DNA from: Rubellimicrobium roseum | GTDB taxonomy: Bacteria; Pseudomonadota; Alphaproteobacteria; Rhodobacterales; Rhodobacteraceae | Assembly (NCBI RefSeq): GCF_006152145.1 | Contig: NZ_VDFV01000030.1 | Span: 1-48,282 of the forward strand | Length of the DNA stretch: 48,282 bases | Reading direction: 5' to 3' | Part shown: one piece after another, positions 1 to 8,980 of the stretch | Position numbering within the stretch: the stretch's first letter is position 1 | Layout of the letters: the number at the start of each line of letters is the position of its first letter | The notes under the pieces: model-generated | What the model saw: the letters and a program-made list of their open reading frames with translations, nothing else | What the model was told of the DNA's origin: nothing | The model's database searches: none | Made by a program: the position numbers and the translations under genes

Positions 1-68
1 TGGCCGCCCAGATAAGCAGGCAGACCCGCCGCGCGAGCCCCCTCGCTCATGGGTTACGCAACAACGCC
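1..68 (-). mobile_element. End of an IS5-family (IS903-like) insertion sequence, partial
   Basis: Positions 1-68 are the exact reverse complement of 48213-48280, and the match stops abruptly after position 68. Read outward from position 68 the sequence begins GGCGTTGTTGCGTAACCC, which matches the IS903 terminal repeat as I recall it (GGCTTTGTTGAATAAATC) at 13 of 18 positions, including the leading GGC and TTGTTG. An open frame starting with ATG at 50-48 on the minus strand runs off the window and could be the start of the transposase. The body of the element lies outside the window. The repeat and its boundary are seen directly; the family assignment is inference. Confidence 0.65.
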
Positions 69-330
69 TCGAACCGGAGCCGGAAGGCATCCCCTTGGGT
101 CGTGGGGGAACGAGGCGCAACGGCTCCACCATCATCCGCGCTCCATCGCGGGATCGGCAAGGCGGCCGACGCGACTCCTCCCACGACTCGCCCGTGCCTG
201 AAGCCCGAAGGGGTCCGATGGCCGAGGATGGCAGGGCTCGCCATCGTGCTGCCTGGAAGGGAACGCCTGCCCGCCCTTGTCGTTCGTCCCTGGAACTGAA
301 GCGCCGCACATGTCAGCCAGCGAGGACACG
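69..330. other. Leader region without a supported gene
   Basis: This stretch lies between the IS boundary and the first gene. Several frames are open on both strands, as expected at this GC content, but none gives a recognisable protein. It probably holds the promoter of the SDR gene, although I see no clear -35/-10 pair. Confidence 0.4.
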
Positions 331-1365
331 ATGGCACATAATCCCCGAGCCGTCGTCATCACCGGAGCCTCGGCCGGCGTGGGCCGCGCCGTCGCCTGCG
401 AATTCGCCCGGCACGGCTGGTCCGTTGGCCTCGTGGCGCGAGGGCAAGCCGGCTTGGAGGCGGCGCGCGCCGAAGTCGAGCGGCTGGGCGGCAGGGCCTT
501 CGTCCTGCCGGCCGACGTCGCCGAGGCCAAGGCGGTCGGCACGGCGGCTGACCGCTTCGCCGACCGGTTCGGCCGGATCAACGTCTGGATCAACGCCGCC
601 ATGGCAACGGTCCTCTCCCCCGTGTCGGACACGACGCCCGAGGAGTTCAGCCGGGTGACCGACGTGACCTATCTGGGTCAGGTCCATGGCGTCATGGCCG
701 CGTTGCGCCATATGCGGGGCGAGGGGCAGGGAACCATCGTCAGCATCGGGTCGGCGCTGGCTTACCGCGGCATCCCGCTGCAGGCACCTTATTGCGCGGC
801 GAAGTTCGCCACCCGCGGTTTCCTCGATGCGCTCCGGACCGAGCTTCTGCACGAAGGAAGCCCGGTTCGCGTGACCGAGGTGCATCTTCCCGCAGTGAAC
901 ACGCCGCAGTTCGACTGGGCGCGGAACAAGATGCCACGGCGGGCGATGCCCGTGCCGCCCGTGTTCCAGCCCGAGGCGATCGCGCGAGAGGTCTATAGGG
1001 CTGCCTTGAGTGCGCCTCGCGAGATCTGGCTCGGCGGTTCGGCGGCGAAGGCGATTTTGGGTGATGCCTTCGCGCCGCGGCTCGTGGACCGAATGCTGTC
1101 GACCCAGGGCTATTCCGGCCAGCAGACCGAGGATCAGGCTCGCGAACGGCCCGACAACCTGTTCGAGCCCCTCGACCGCGAGCGGGACTTCGGCGCGCGG
1201 GGCCGCTTCGACGACATCGCATCGGACGGCGTGACGGCGTTCAATCCGGTGTGGCTGAAGGTCGGCGCCATCGCGGCGGTCGGGGCCTTGGCGGCCGGAG
1301 GCTTCGCGCTGGGGGCAGCCTGGGGGCGGAGTTCGGCTTCGCCAGTCCAGCGGCCTCGGGCTTGA
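331..1365 (+). CDS. SDR family oxidoreductase with C-terminal membrane segment
   Basis: This is a classical-type NAD(P)-dependent short-chain dehydrogenase of about 344 residues. The Rossmann glycine motif TGASAGVG lies near the N-terminus, and the catalytic Ser followed by YCAAK (the YxxxK pair) lies near residue 150. The usual NNAG motif is altered to NAAM. After the roughly 250-residue SDR domain there is an extension ending in a hydrophobic, Ala/Gly-rich helix (WLKVGAIAAVGALAAGGFAL), which probably anchors the protein in the inner membrane. I chose the ATG at 331 because GAGG lies 5 nt upstream; in-frame ATGs at 277 and 310 have weaker ribosome sites. The substrate is unknown. The GH13 gene follows after about 20 bp and may share the transcript. 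Confidence 0.85.
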   Translation: MAHNPRAVVITGASAGVGRAVACEFARHGWSVGLVARGQAGLEAARAEVERLGGRAFVLPADVAEAKAVGTAADRFADRFGRINVWINAAMATVLSPVSDTTPEEFSRVTDVTYLGQVHGVMAALRHMRGEGQGTIVSIGSALAYRGIPLQAPYCAAKFATRGFLDALRTELLHEGSPVRVTEVHLPAVNTPQFDWARNKMPRRAMPVPPVFQPEAIAREVYRAALSAPREIWLGGSAAKAILGDAFAPRLVDRMLSTQGYSGQQTEDQARERPDNLFEPLDRERDFGARGRFDDIASDGVTAFNPVWLKVGAIAAVGALAAGGFALGAAWGRSSASPVQRPRA

Positions 1366-1386
1366 CCGGCGCGAGGCAGGTTCAGC

Positions 1387-3054
1387 ATGACGCACGAGCT
1401 CTGGTACAAGAACGCCGTCATCTACTGTCTGAATTTGGAAACGTTCCTTGATTCGGACGGCGACGGAATAGGCGATTTTCGCGGTCTCCTGCGGCGGCTC
1501 GACTATCTGCAGGGCCTAGGCATCACGACGATCTGGCTCATGCCGTTCCAGCCCTCGCCCCGTCGCGATCATGGCTACGACATCGCGGACTACTACGGCG
1601 TCGATCCCCGCTTCGGAAGCCTCGGGGATTTCGTCGAATTCACGCAGGCCGCCCGGCAGCGGGGCATCCGGGTCCTCATGGACCTCGTGCTGAACCACAC
1701 TTCGAACCAGCACCCATGGTTCCATGAAGCGCGCAAGGACCCCGCCTCGCGCTTTCGCAACTGGTACGTCTGGTCCGACACCAAGCCCGCCGACGCTGAC
1801 GAAGGCGTCGTGTTCAAGGGTCTGCAGGAGTCGACCTGGACCTACGACAAGGCCGCCGGGGCCTGGTACTTCCATCGTTTCTTCGATTTCCAGCCCGACC
1901 TGAACGTCACAAACCCGGAGGTCGAGGCCGAGCTCCTGAAAATCATCGGCTTCTGGCTGCAACTCGGGGTAAGCGGCTTCAGGGTGGATGCCGTGCCCTT
2001 CCTGATCGGCGTCCGGGCTGCAGAGGGCGTGGAGGCGGGACGGCGCTACGACCTGCTGCGCCTCATGCGGCGGTTCCTGCAATGGCGCCAAGGCGACGCC
2101 GTCTTTCTGGCCGAAGCCAACATCCCACCCAAGGAAAGCGTGGAATACTTCGGGCCCCAGGGCGACCGACTGCACATGGTGTTCAACTTCCACGTCAACC
2201 AGAACCTCTTCCTGTCGCTGGCGACACAGGACGCCCGTCCACTTGCGAGAGCCATCAAGGCGACCTCGAACATTCCCGACGGGGCGCAATGGGCCCAGTT
2301 CCTCCGCAATCACGACGAGCTCGACCTGAGCAGCCTGGCCGAGGAGGACCGCGAGAAGGTCTTTGCCGCCTTCGCGCCGGACCCCGAGATGCGCGCCTTC
2401 GGCCGAGGCATCCGTCGTCGGCTGGCCCCCATGCTCGACGGGGACCGGCGCAGGATCGAAGTCGCCTACAGCCTGCTCTTCACCCTGCCTGGCACGCCCG
2501 TGCTCCGCTATGGGGACGAGATCGGGATGGGCGACGACCTGTCCTTGCCCGAACGCGAGTCGGGCCGCACGCCGTTGCAATGGTCCGGTGGTCCGCAGGG
2601 CGACTTCACCAGGAACGAGCGGCCCGTCGCACCCGTAATCGAAGACGGGCCTTATGGCACGGGTCATATCAACGTCGCCGCGCAGCGCCGCGTTCCCAAC
2701 TCGCTCCTCAACTGGATGGAGCGGATGATCAGGACCCGAAAGGAAGTCCCGGAGATCGGCTGGGGCAGCGTGACGGTGCTTTCCGTCCGCGACCCTGCGT
2801 TCCTTGTGCTGCGCTACGACTGGCGCGGCAATTCCGTCGTGGTCCTGCACAACCTGACCCATGCGCCGCGTGAGGTGCGGTTCCATGCGGGCGAGGAGGA
2901 CCGGCATCGCTGTCTGGTCAATCTTCTTTCGGGCGAGCACAGCACGGCCGACGAGTCAGGGCGGCACTGCATCCTGCTCCAAGGCTACGGGTATCGCTGG
3001 TTCCGGTGTGGCGGGCTTGACGACCTGCTGTACCGGAACGAGGTGGGCGAGTAG
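1387..3054 (+). CDS. GH13 alpha-amylase family protein, trehalose synthase-like
   Basis: This is a 555-residue GH13 (beta/alpha)8-barrel glycosidase. The N-terminus carries the signature of trehalose synthases and oligo-glucosidases (WYKNAVIYCLNLETF, then DGDGIGDFRGL). Conserved region I is DLVLNHTS, the nucleophile Asp lies in GFRVDAVPF, the acid/base Glu in FLAEANI, and the third acid in FLRNHDELD, so all three catalytic acids are present. There is no signal peptide, so the enzyme is cytoplasmic. Relatives interconvert maltose and trehalose or hydrolyse short alpha-glucans, which would fit osmoprotection and sits well with the glucan operon nearby. The C-terminal domain is short and no maltokinase is fused. 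The exact substrate cannot be decided from sequence. Confidence 0.88.
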   Translation: MTHELWYKNAVIYCLNLETFLDSDGDGIGDFRGLLRRLDYLQGLGITTIWLMPFQPSPRRDHGYDIADYYGVDPRFGSLGDFVEFTQAARQRGIRVLMDLVLNHTSNQHPWFHEARKDPASRFRNWYVWSDTKPADADEGVVFKGLQESTWTYDKAAGAWYFHRFFDFQPDLNVTNPEVEAELLKIIGFWLQLGVSGFRVDAVPFLIGVRAAEGVEAGRRYDLLRLMRRFLQWRQGDAVFLAEANIPPKESVEYFGPQGDRLHMVFNFHVNQNLFLSLATQDARPLARAIKATSNIPDGAQWAQFLRNHDELDLSSLAEEDREKVFAAFAPDPEMRAFGRGIRRRLAPMLDGDRRRIEVAYSLLFTLPGTPVLRYGDEIGMGDDLSLPERESGRTPLQWSGGPQGDFTRNERPVAPVIEDGPYGTGHINVAAQRRVPNSLLNWMERMIRTRKEVPEIGWGSVTVLSVRDPAFLVLRYDWRGNSVVVLHNLTHAPREVRFHAGEEDRHRCLVNLLSGEHSTADESGRHCILLQGYGYRWFRCGGLDDLLYRNEVGE

Positions 3055-3444
3055 GTGATGCAGGTGGTCACGCCTTGAACAGTGACCTGGCGCATCTCTG
3101 CTTGTCCACCAATGACCGGACTGGGTCAGGTTGCGATCTGAGCCATGATGAACTCGTGCGGTGATCCGCAACCCGAGCGCGTCGAGCGACGGAACGACAA
3201 CGCTCTTGGTGTCGCGACCTCTTCTTGGAAGCTGGTTCCGGCCACAGCGCCCTGAACCGACCACCTGCGACGCGCCGGCTGGCGTCGATGTCGTTGCTGC
3301 GTTTCATCCAGCCTGCCGTGATGCCCGGATCGTCAGTTGCCTTGACCGGGGCGGAATTCCACCGCGCCCGGTTCTTCAGCTTTTCCTTCAGATCGAACCT
3401 GGGACGCCAACCCCGATAGCGCGACACAAGTCCAAGACGAGGTC
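3055..3444. other. Intergenic stretch of about 390 bp without a supported gene
   Basis: The stretch lies between the convergent GH13 and glycosyltransferase genes. Short frames are open on both strands but none is recognisable. A small inverted repeat (GGTCAC at 3066-3071, GTGACC at 3082-3087) just after the GH13 stop could be a weak transcription end, although no T tract follows it. Confidence 0.4.
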
Positions 3445-4677
3445 TCAGCGTCCGGCATCGGGCAGTCCCGGAAGGTCATCGCCGAAGAGAAGCTCCTCCC
3501 ACTGGTCGAGGATGACTTCGGGGGCGTAGGGCTCGACGCTGGCAGGGCCGGCGGCGCCCAGGGCCTCGCGCCGGGGGGCATCGGCCATGAGCGACCCCAA
3601 CGCCGTGGTGAGGTTGTCCAGCCGGTCGCCTTGGTCTGGCAGGAGTACACCGTTCTCACCATCCCGGACGAGACGATTCAGGCCCGAGCAGTCGGCAAAG
3701 CCGATCACCGGCAGGCCGGAGGCCAGCGCCTCGGTCACGGCAAGGGGAAAGCCCTCGAACTCGGCCGGGTGAGCGAGGATCGCGGCGGACTGGTACTGTT
3801 CGGCAATCTCGCCACTGTGGCCCATGAGGTGAGCGGTCGTCAGGCCTGCGGCGTCGATGCGTGACTGAAGCTCGGATCGCAGAGGACCGTCGCCGAAGAT
3901 CTTCAGTTCCCAATCAGGGAAGGACGGTGCAAGGCGGGTCCAAGCGTCGATGAGCAGTCCGTGCCGCTTGACACTGGCCAGCCGTCCCACGGAGAGCACC
4001 ACTTTGTCGCGCGGCTTCGCGCGCAGATGCAGGGGCACGGGGGTCACGGCGTTGGGCAGGACCGCCACGGCACGGCGCAGGTGCGGGGGATACCAGTCGC
4101 GGTATTCCGGCAGGAGCACAGCGATCCGGTCCATCCGCGACATGAGCTCCAAGCGACGCCGGCGGTCGAGCCTGCTCGGATCCCAGCGGGACGGGTTGAG
4201 GAAGTCCTGTTCGGGCGCGTTGTGCATGGAGGCCACTCGGCGCACCGGATAGGTGGTCCGCGCCAGCGCCAGCGCGGTGATGGCAGGCGGCATGAAGGCC
4301 ACCGCAGCCGCAGGACGCGTCGCCTCGATATGAGTGCCCAACCGACGCCAGAAGGCGCCATGCCGGCTGAGCCAGGCGAGCCGGTCGAGGCCCGGGACGT
4401 CGTGCGCGCGCTCGACCAGTCGGCGGGCTCTATCGACGGGCCGCTGCCAGCGGGAACGCTCGGGTTTGCGAAGATTCGACAGGATCACGCCCGGTACCAC
4501 CGGATAGAAGGGCGGCCGACCGCGATACTCGCACGTCACGATCTCAACCTGATAGCCGCGTCGCGCCAAGGCGTTCGCAGTCTCAACCAGGACGCGCTCG
4601 GCACCACCGCTGCGCTCGGCGAGCTTTTGGATGATCAGCAGGATTCGGCGGCCCTGCACTCGTGCAGGGACCGTCAC
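3445..4677 (-). CDS. Glycosyltransferase family 4 protein
   Basis: This is a 410-residue GT-B fold glycosyltransferase. The N-terminal half contains a glycine-rich loop (AERSGGAERVL) as in GT4 enzymes. The C-terminal half has the donor-binding pattern, with SVGRLASVKRHGLLIDA, IFGDGPLRSEL and the E-x7-E motif in EFEGFPLAVTEALA. Such enzymes add a sugar from a nucleotide-sugar donor with retention, usually onto a lipid-linked or exported polysaccharide. It starts with GTG at 4677, overlapping the stop codon of the upstream GT2 gene by 4 bp (GTGA), so translation is probably coupled. The acceptor is unknown; the nearby sulfotransferase suggests surface polysaccharide work. Confidence 0.9.
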   Translation of the reverse strand: MTVPARVQGRRILLIIQKLAERSGGAERVLVETANALARRGYQVEIVTCEYRGRPPFYPVVPGVILSNLRKPERSRWQRPVDRARRLVERAHDVPGLDRLAWLSRHGAFWRRLGTHIEATRPAAAVAFMPPAITALALARTTYPVRRVASMHNAPEQDFLNPSRWDPSRLDRRRRLELMSRMDRIAVLLPEYRDWYPPHLRRAVAVLPNAVTPVPLHLRAKPRDKVVLSVGRLASVKRHGLLIDAWTRLAPSFPDWELKIFGDGPLRSELQSRIDAAGLTTAHLMGHSGEIAEQYQSAAILAHPAEFEGFPLAVTEALASGLPVIGFADCSGLNRLVRDGENGVLLPDQGDRLDNLTTALGSLMADAPRREALGAAGPASVEPYAPEVILDQWEELLFGDDLPGLPDAGR

Positions 4678-5648
4678 GATTGGGCGTCCTGTTGCAGGCT
4701 CGCAGGCTTGGCCGGGGCGCCCTTAAGCCGCCGCCGCGCGAGCCCCACAACCATTCGTGCCGTGTGGCGCGGGCTGCCCAGCGCGCCTCGCAGCAGGAAG
4801 AGCGTGGCCGCGTAGGGCCTGTCGTTGCTCTTGGCGAACTGCGAAGCGAGGCGGGCGGCCTTGTAGTGGAGTTCGGAGGCCAGGGACGGGGGATAGCGCT
4901 TCAGGGCTGGCGCGTTCTTGGCCAGGATCAGCTTGTAGCAGGCGTGGATCTCGGCTGCGTTCCGGCCGAGGTGGGACTTGAAGTAGCAACAAAGTCCTTC
5001 GCGTCCGCGCGGCGACGAGATCTGGCCGCCCGCGCGCACGAAGTTGATGAAATAATCGAGGTCCTGAAGACGGGGCAGCCGCTCGTCGAAGCGGCCCGCG
5101 ATGCGGAAGGCCTCGGCGGTGCCAAGGAGAGTCCAGAGATAGGCCCGCAGGTTCGACCCGATGAGGAGCGAGCGCAACTGATCGCCCCGGGTGTCCTGGG
5201 TGAGCGTCCGCGTCTTGTCCGCCTGGGACCAATCGTAGGCACAGGTCACCCAGATCCGGTTCGGATCCCTGCCGTTCAGGCACAGGTTGGCGAGGTGTTC
5301 GAACTGCCGGGTGAGCTTCTCGGGATACCAAATGTCACCGGCGTCCAGCCAGGCTACATAAGGCGATTGGATGGCGTCGATCAGGCGGTTGCGGGTGCGT
5401 GGACGGCCGAGATTGCGGTCGTTGCGCAGGAGCACGAGGTCATGGCGGCCCAAGGCTCGGAAGTGCTCGCACTCGACCTCTGCCTCGGCGAAGGATTCCT
5501 CGGGCGAGCCGTCATCCACGACGACCACCCGGATCCGCCCTCCCCAGGTTTGTTGCGTGATCGAGTCCAGCGAGCTTCGCAGCCCCGCTGGATCGCGATA
5601 GTGCGGGATCAGGACATCAAGGTCGTGGCTCATGGCCTTCATTTGCAT
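4674..5648 (-). CDS. Glycosyltransferase family 2 protein
   Basis: This is a GT-A fold glycosyltransferase of 324 residues. The N-terminus is typical of GT2: DVLIPHYRDPAGL, then VVVVDDGSPEES, and a DxD-like metal/nucleotide site in AWLDAGDIWYPEKL. The C-terminal half is helical and lacks clear membrane segments. The ATG at 5648 opens the frame, but the ATG at 5633 has AAGG just upstream and is an equally good start. The gene overlaps the GT4 gene by 4 bp, so the two probably act in one pathway. It lies 117 bp downstream of the sulfotransferase on the same strand, possibly in one transcript. Confidence 0.88.
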   Translation of the reverse strand: MQMKAMSHDLDVLIPHYRDPAGLRSSLDSITQQTWGGRIRVVVVDDGSPEESFAEAEVECEHFRALGRHDLVLLRNDRNLGRPRTRNRLIDAIQSPYVAWLDAGDIWYPEKLTRQFEHLANLCLNGRDPNRIWVTCAYDWSQADKTRTLTQDTRGDQLRSLLIGSNLRAYLWTLLGTAEAFRIAGRFDERLPRLQDLDYFINFVRAGGQISSPRGREGLCCYFKSHLGRNAAEIHACYKLILAKNAPALKRYPPSLASELHYKAARLASQFAKSNDRPYAATLFLLRGALGSPRHTARMVVGLARRRLKGAPAKPASLQQDAQS

Positions 5649-5765
5649 CTGAGACTCGGGACGTCGGGCTACGACAGACGAAGCCGGGCAGAGAGTACCG
5701 GATAGGCCGAGCCCATGCGGGCCGCAAGCACAAGGGCAGGGATGGCGCGAAGCGCCGTTGTCCCG

Positions 5766-6407
5766 TCAGGCGACACGGCACTCGGGCGTGTTGAAGACTC
5801 CCTCGGGTATCTCGGTCGCCGAATAGCCGAACGTGGTGAAGTCTTCGGCGTAGAACTCGGCGATGCGTTCGACCGTCGCCGAACTGGCGTTGATCGTGCC
5901 AGACTTGGACTGGTTTGCCCGTGGAATCGACTCCGTTTTCGCCGACAGGCCCAGCCGCGTCAGGCAGGCCTGAAGCGGCTTGTCGAGGCCGTCCTCCAGC
6001 TGGAAGACCTCCACATCATCCCCGATGAACTCGTGCTGCGGGCGAATGTGGTTGTCGAGGATGAACTGGTTGTCCACGTAGTTGCGAAACTGCGACTCCA
6101 CCCAGCGGTCGAAAGGGGCAAGTGGCGACTTCGCGAACTTCTCGCGCCAGCGGTACTCACTTGCGAGCCGAGCGAAGGGGTTACGAACGATCGCAAGGCT
6201 GTAGTCGTAGAATCGGCGAGGGATCCATTGTCGCGTGACTTCCCAATGCATATGCTGAGGCGTGCAGTGGGAGAAGCCGACCGACTTCGGCGCCTTCAGA
6301 GCCTGCTTGGCCCCGGATGCGCGCAGGACGTTCTCAACAGTCGATCCGCCGGTCTTCGGGATGTGAACGAAAAGAACAATTTCTTCGGCGTGGCGAAACA
6401 GCGGCAT
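5766..6407 (-). CDS. Sulfotransferase family protein (carbohydrate-type)
   Basis: This protein of about 213 residues belongs to the sulfotransferase-2 superfamily. The 5'-phosphosulfate (PAPS) loop is near the N-terminus (FVHIPKTGGSTVENVL) and the 3'-phosphate region is SLAIVRNPFARLASEYR. Members transfer sulfate from PAPS to sugar hydroxyls. I chose the ATG at 6407 because the family fold begins right after it and a GGAG lies upstream; an in-frame ATG at 6488 would add 27 residues without similarity to the fold. Together with the downstream GT2 and GT4 genes it suggests a small locus modifying a surface glycan. A true sulfate acceptor is not known, and other sulfotransferase-fold enzymes of polysaccharide loci have uncertain activity. 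Confidence 0.82.
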   Translation of the reverse strand: MPLFRHAEEIVLFVHIPKTGGSTVENVLRASGAKQALKAPKSVGFSHCTPQHMHWEVTRQWIPRRFYDYSLAIVRNPFARLASEYRWREKFAKSPLAPFDRWVESQFRNYVDNQFILDNHIRPQHEFIGDDVEVFQLEDGLDKPLQACLTRLGLSAKTESIPRANQSKSGTINASSATVERIAEFYAEDFTTFGYSATEIPEGVFNTPECRVA

Positions 6408-7502
6408 CGGCGGGCTTGGACTCCTTCCGGCAGGGTGGACCGGACATGCAGCGGCGCCGTACGCATCCGGAATTGTTTCCGGGCGCACTTCATGTCGGCC
6501 AGGGCCTGCTGCCCGAGAAGGTTCGCCTCAGGCTCTGACGACTGGCCACGCCGACCGATCCTGAAGTGGAGCCGTCTTAGCTGCTACGGCCGTGCCGGTC
6601 AACGGCAGGGCCGCGGCCATGATCGTCCTGGGCTGTCTAGGTCAAGCTGGTCACTGCTGCCTCCGCTTTCGCCATGGCCACGCGAGCCCGCTTGGCTCGC
6701 TCGGCGTCTGGAACAAGTTCGCCCGGCTCGGCGCCTTCTTGGCGCAGACATTCGTGCTGATTCTGGAACCGCTCGGCCACGCGCCTTGTCCGGACGATGA
6801 AGGACATAGACCTGGGGTCGGGACCTTTCATCCGTCGGGCAGCTCCGCCTTGCCCGTCCCGACTTTCGGCCGATCTGCCAGAAACATTTGGTTCATCTAG
6901 CGCCATGGCCGGCGCTCGGCCGACAAGCCCGAATTGCCACCACGCAAATGGCCGCAGACCCACAACCGAAGGTCCCAAAGACAAGGCCAATACAATCGCA
7001 GGAAAATGGGTATGTGGCGGCGCTCCGTGCCCGGCTCGAGAACGAACTGCTCCTGAAGGAGCATGCCGGCAGCCTGTGAGAAACGGAGATTATCGTCGAA
7101 AGCTGGCGCCTGCCTTTCGAGGCCGTCCGTCTACACGCTTCCTTCAAGGAACGTCCCGCCTTGGCCGTGAAGAAAGCATCCCAACGCTTGCCGGCAACCA
7201 GCGGCTTTACCCGTACCCGCTTCGCCAGCCTCTCGGTAGCTGCGCGGCCCGTGCTGCACCGACATTCTCCTTTCCACCTGATGGAGGCCGGTCAGAGCGA
7301 CATCGGAATGGATTGCGATCGGTACAGTTCTAGGCGCACTGTCGCGCGGGTCGCAAATTTAGCAACCACACCGACTCCGTCACGAGTGCGGCAGTGGCCC
7401 AGCCCGAAGGGTGCCCCCACTCTGCGCTTGACGCAAGGTGCGTTCCCTGATCGCATAACCCCAACGTTGGCGTAAGTCCAACGAGTCCAGGAAGGGGGAG
7501 TC
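6408..7502. other. Gene-poor stretch of about 1.1 kb
   Basis: No gene I can recognise lies here, on either strand. Frames are short, overlapping and mutually inconsistent, and the base composition is more mixed than in the neighbouring genes. The region has the look of decayed sequence, perhaps an old mobile element, but no identifiable remnant supports that. It holds the upstream regions of the sulfotransferase (minus) and the isomerase (plus). Confidence 0.4.
6637..6807 (-). CDS. Possible small hypothetical protein
   Basis: This is a 56-codon frame with a charged, helix-favouring product (begins MSFIVRTRRVAERF, then ERAKRARVAMAKAEAA). It is the only frame in the gene-poor stretch with protein-like composition. 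The ribosome site upstream is poor and I recognise no family, so it may be chance or a remnant. Confidence 0.2.
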   Translation of the reverse strand: MSFIVRTRRVAERFQNQHECLRQEGAEPGELVPDAERAKRARVAMAKAEAAVTSLT

Positions 7503-8351
7503 ATGCGAGGCTTCGGCGTCCACACCAGCATGTGGACGATGCGCTGGGATCGGGCAGGGGCGGAACGAACCATTCCCGCCGCCGCGGCCTACGGCATGGA
7601 CTTCATCGAGATCGCGCTCCTCGATCCTGCCATTGTCGATGCGCCGCACACCCGCGACCTCCTCGACCGCTACGACCTGCGCGCCGTCTGCTCGCTGGGC
7701 CTGCCCGAACCCGTCTGGGCCTCCGTCAACCCCGAAGGCGCCATCGACCATCTGAAACTCGTCCTGGACACCGCCGCCGCGATGGGGGCCGAGGCGGTGT
7801 CGGGTGTGACCTATGGCGGCATCGGCCAGCGCTCGGGCCGGCCGCCGACGGCGCCGGAATACGACAACATCGCCCGCGTGCTGGACGCCGCTGCCCGGTA
7901 CGCCAAGGGGCTCGGGCTCGCCTTCGGCATCGAGCCGGTCAACCGCTACGAGAACCACCTCGTCAACACCGCCGCACAGGCGAAGTGGATGATCGAGAAG
8001 GTGGGCGCCGACAACATCTTCATCCATCTCGACACCTACCACATGAACATCGAAGAGAAGGGGGCCGGAAATGGCATCCTCGATGCGCGCGAGCACCTCC
8101 GCTACATTCACCTCTCCGAGTCCGACCGCGGCACGCCGGGCGAGGGGACCTGTGACTGGGACGAGGTCTTCGCCACCCTCGCCGCCATCGGCTTCACGGG
8201 CGGGCTTGCGATGGAAAGCTTCATCAACATGCCTCCCGAGATCGCCTACGGGCTTGCGGTCTGGCGCCCCGTGGCCGACAGCTTCGAGGAGGTGATGGAC
8301 CGCGGTCTCCCCTTCCTCCGCAACAAGGCACGGCAATACAGGCTCGTCTGA
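7503..8351 (+). CDS. Sugar phosphate isomerase/epimerase, D-tagatose 3-epimerase-like
   Basis: This is a 282-residue xylose-isomerase-like TIM barrel. The metal and catalytic residues of the D-tagatose/D-psicose 3-epimerase group are visible: Glu in GIEPVNRYENH, Asp and His in IHLDTYHMNIEE, His in IHLSESDRGTPG, and the second Glu in AMESF. Family enzymes epimerise ketohexoses at C3 (for example D-fructose and D-psicose) with a divalent metal in the cytoplasm. A good ribosome site (AAGGGGG) precedes the ATG. The stop codon overlaps the ATG of the next gene (TGATG), and that gene encodes a small-molecule kinase, so a ketose made here may be phosphorylated by it. The sugar used is not certain. 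Confidence 0.88.
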   Translation: MRGFGVHTSMWTMRWDRAGAERTIPAAAAYGMDFIEIALLDPAIVDAPHTRDLLDRYDLRAVCSLGLPEPVWASVNPEGAIDHLKLVLDTAAAMGAEAVSGVTYGGIGQRSGRPPTAPEYDNIARVLDAAARYAKGLGLAFGIEPVNRYENHLVNTAAQAKWMIEKVGADNIFIHLDTYHMNIEEKGAGNGILDAREHLRYIHLSESDRGTPGEGTCDWDEVFATLAAIGFTGGLAMESFINMPPEIAYGLAVWRPVADSFEEVMDRGLPFLRNKARQYRLV

Positions 8352-8980
8352 TGGAACCGACTGACCTCGACACCCTCGCGGGACTTCTGGCCGCGCGCGC
8401 CACTTCCGACCGCATGATCTGCGCCATCGCGGGCGCGCCGGGCTCAGGCAAATCCACCCTGGCCGAGGCGCTGGTGGCGCGGCTCAACGCCGGGGCTCCC
8501 GGCTTGGCCGCGCTCCTGCCCATGGACGGCTTCCACTACGACGACCTCCATCTCGTCCCCGCCGGCCTGCGACCCAGGAAGGGCGCCCCCGAGACTTTCG
8601 ACGTGGGTGGCCTGCGCCACCTTCTCGTGCGCCTCCGGTCGAACGAGGAGGAGGCCATCGCCGTCCCCGTCTTCGACCGCGACATCGAGATCGCCCGCGC
8701 CGGAGCCCGGCTGATCCCCGCCTCGGTTCGCGTCATCGTCTCGGAAGGCAACTACCTCCTCCTGCGGCGCGCGCCCTGGGACTCGCTCCGTCCGCTCTTC
8801 GATGTGACGGTGATGATCGAGGTGCCCGAGGACGAACTACGCGCGCGTCTCCGCCGGCGGTGGCAAGGGTACAACCTCACCGAGGACGAGATCGCCTGGA
8901 AGCTCGACGGCAATGACCTGCCCAACGGCCGCGTCGTCGCGCAGGAAAGCGCGCCCGCCGACTTCGTGGTCCGTCCCTAG
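8351..8980 (+). CDS. Nucleoside/sugar kinase of the P-loop uridine kinase-like family
   Basis: This is a 209-residue P-loop kinase. The Walker A motif is GAPGSGKSTLAEAL and the substrate/metal region PMDGFHYDD follows at the expected spacing. EGNYLLL and a lid-like RLRRRW segment complete the uridine kinase/pantothenate kinase fold. Close relatives in alphaproteobacteria are annotated as fructose transport system kinases (FrcK-like) or nucleoside triphosphate hydrolases. It is translationally coupled to the epimerase-like gene, which favours a ketose substrate over a nucleoside; that is inference. Its 3' end overlaps the convergent opgC by 4 bp. Confidence 0.85.
   Translation: MEPTDLDTLAGLLAARATSDRMICAIAGAPGSGKSTLAEALVARLNAGAPGLAALLPMDGFHYDDLHLVPAGLRPRKGAPETFDVGGLRHLLVRLRSNEEEAIAVPVFDRDIEIARAGARLIPASVRVIVSEGNYLLLRRAPWDSLRPLFDVTVMIEVPEDELRARLRRRWQGYNLTEDEIAWKLDGNDLPNGRVVAQESAPADFVVRP

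Noticed and set aside
3068-3427. Possible transposase remnant after the GH13 gene
   Set aside because: The short frame has no recognisable transposase motif, so I left the stretch as unexplained.
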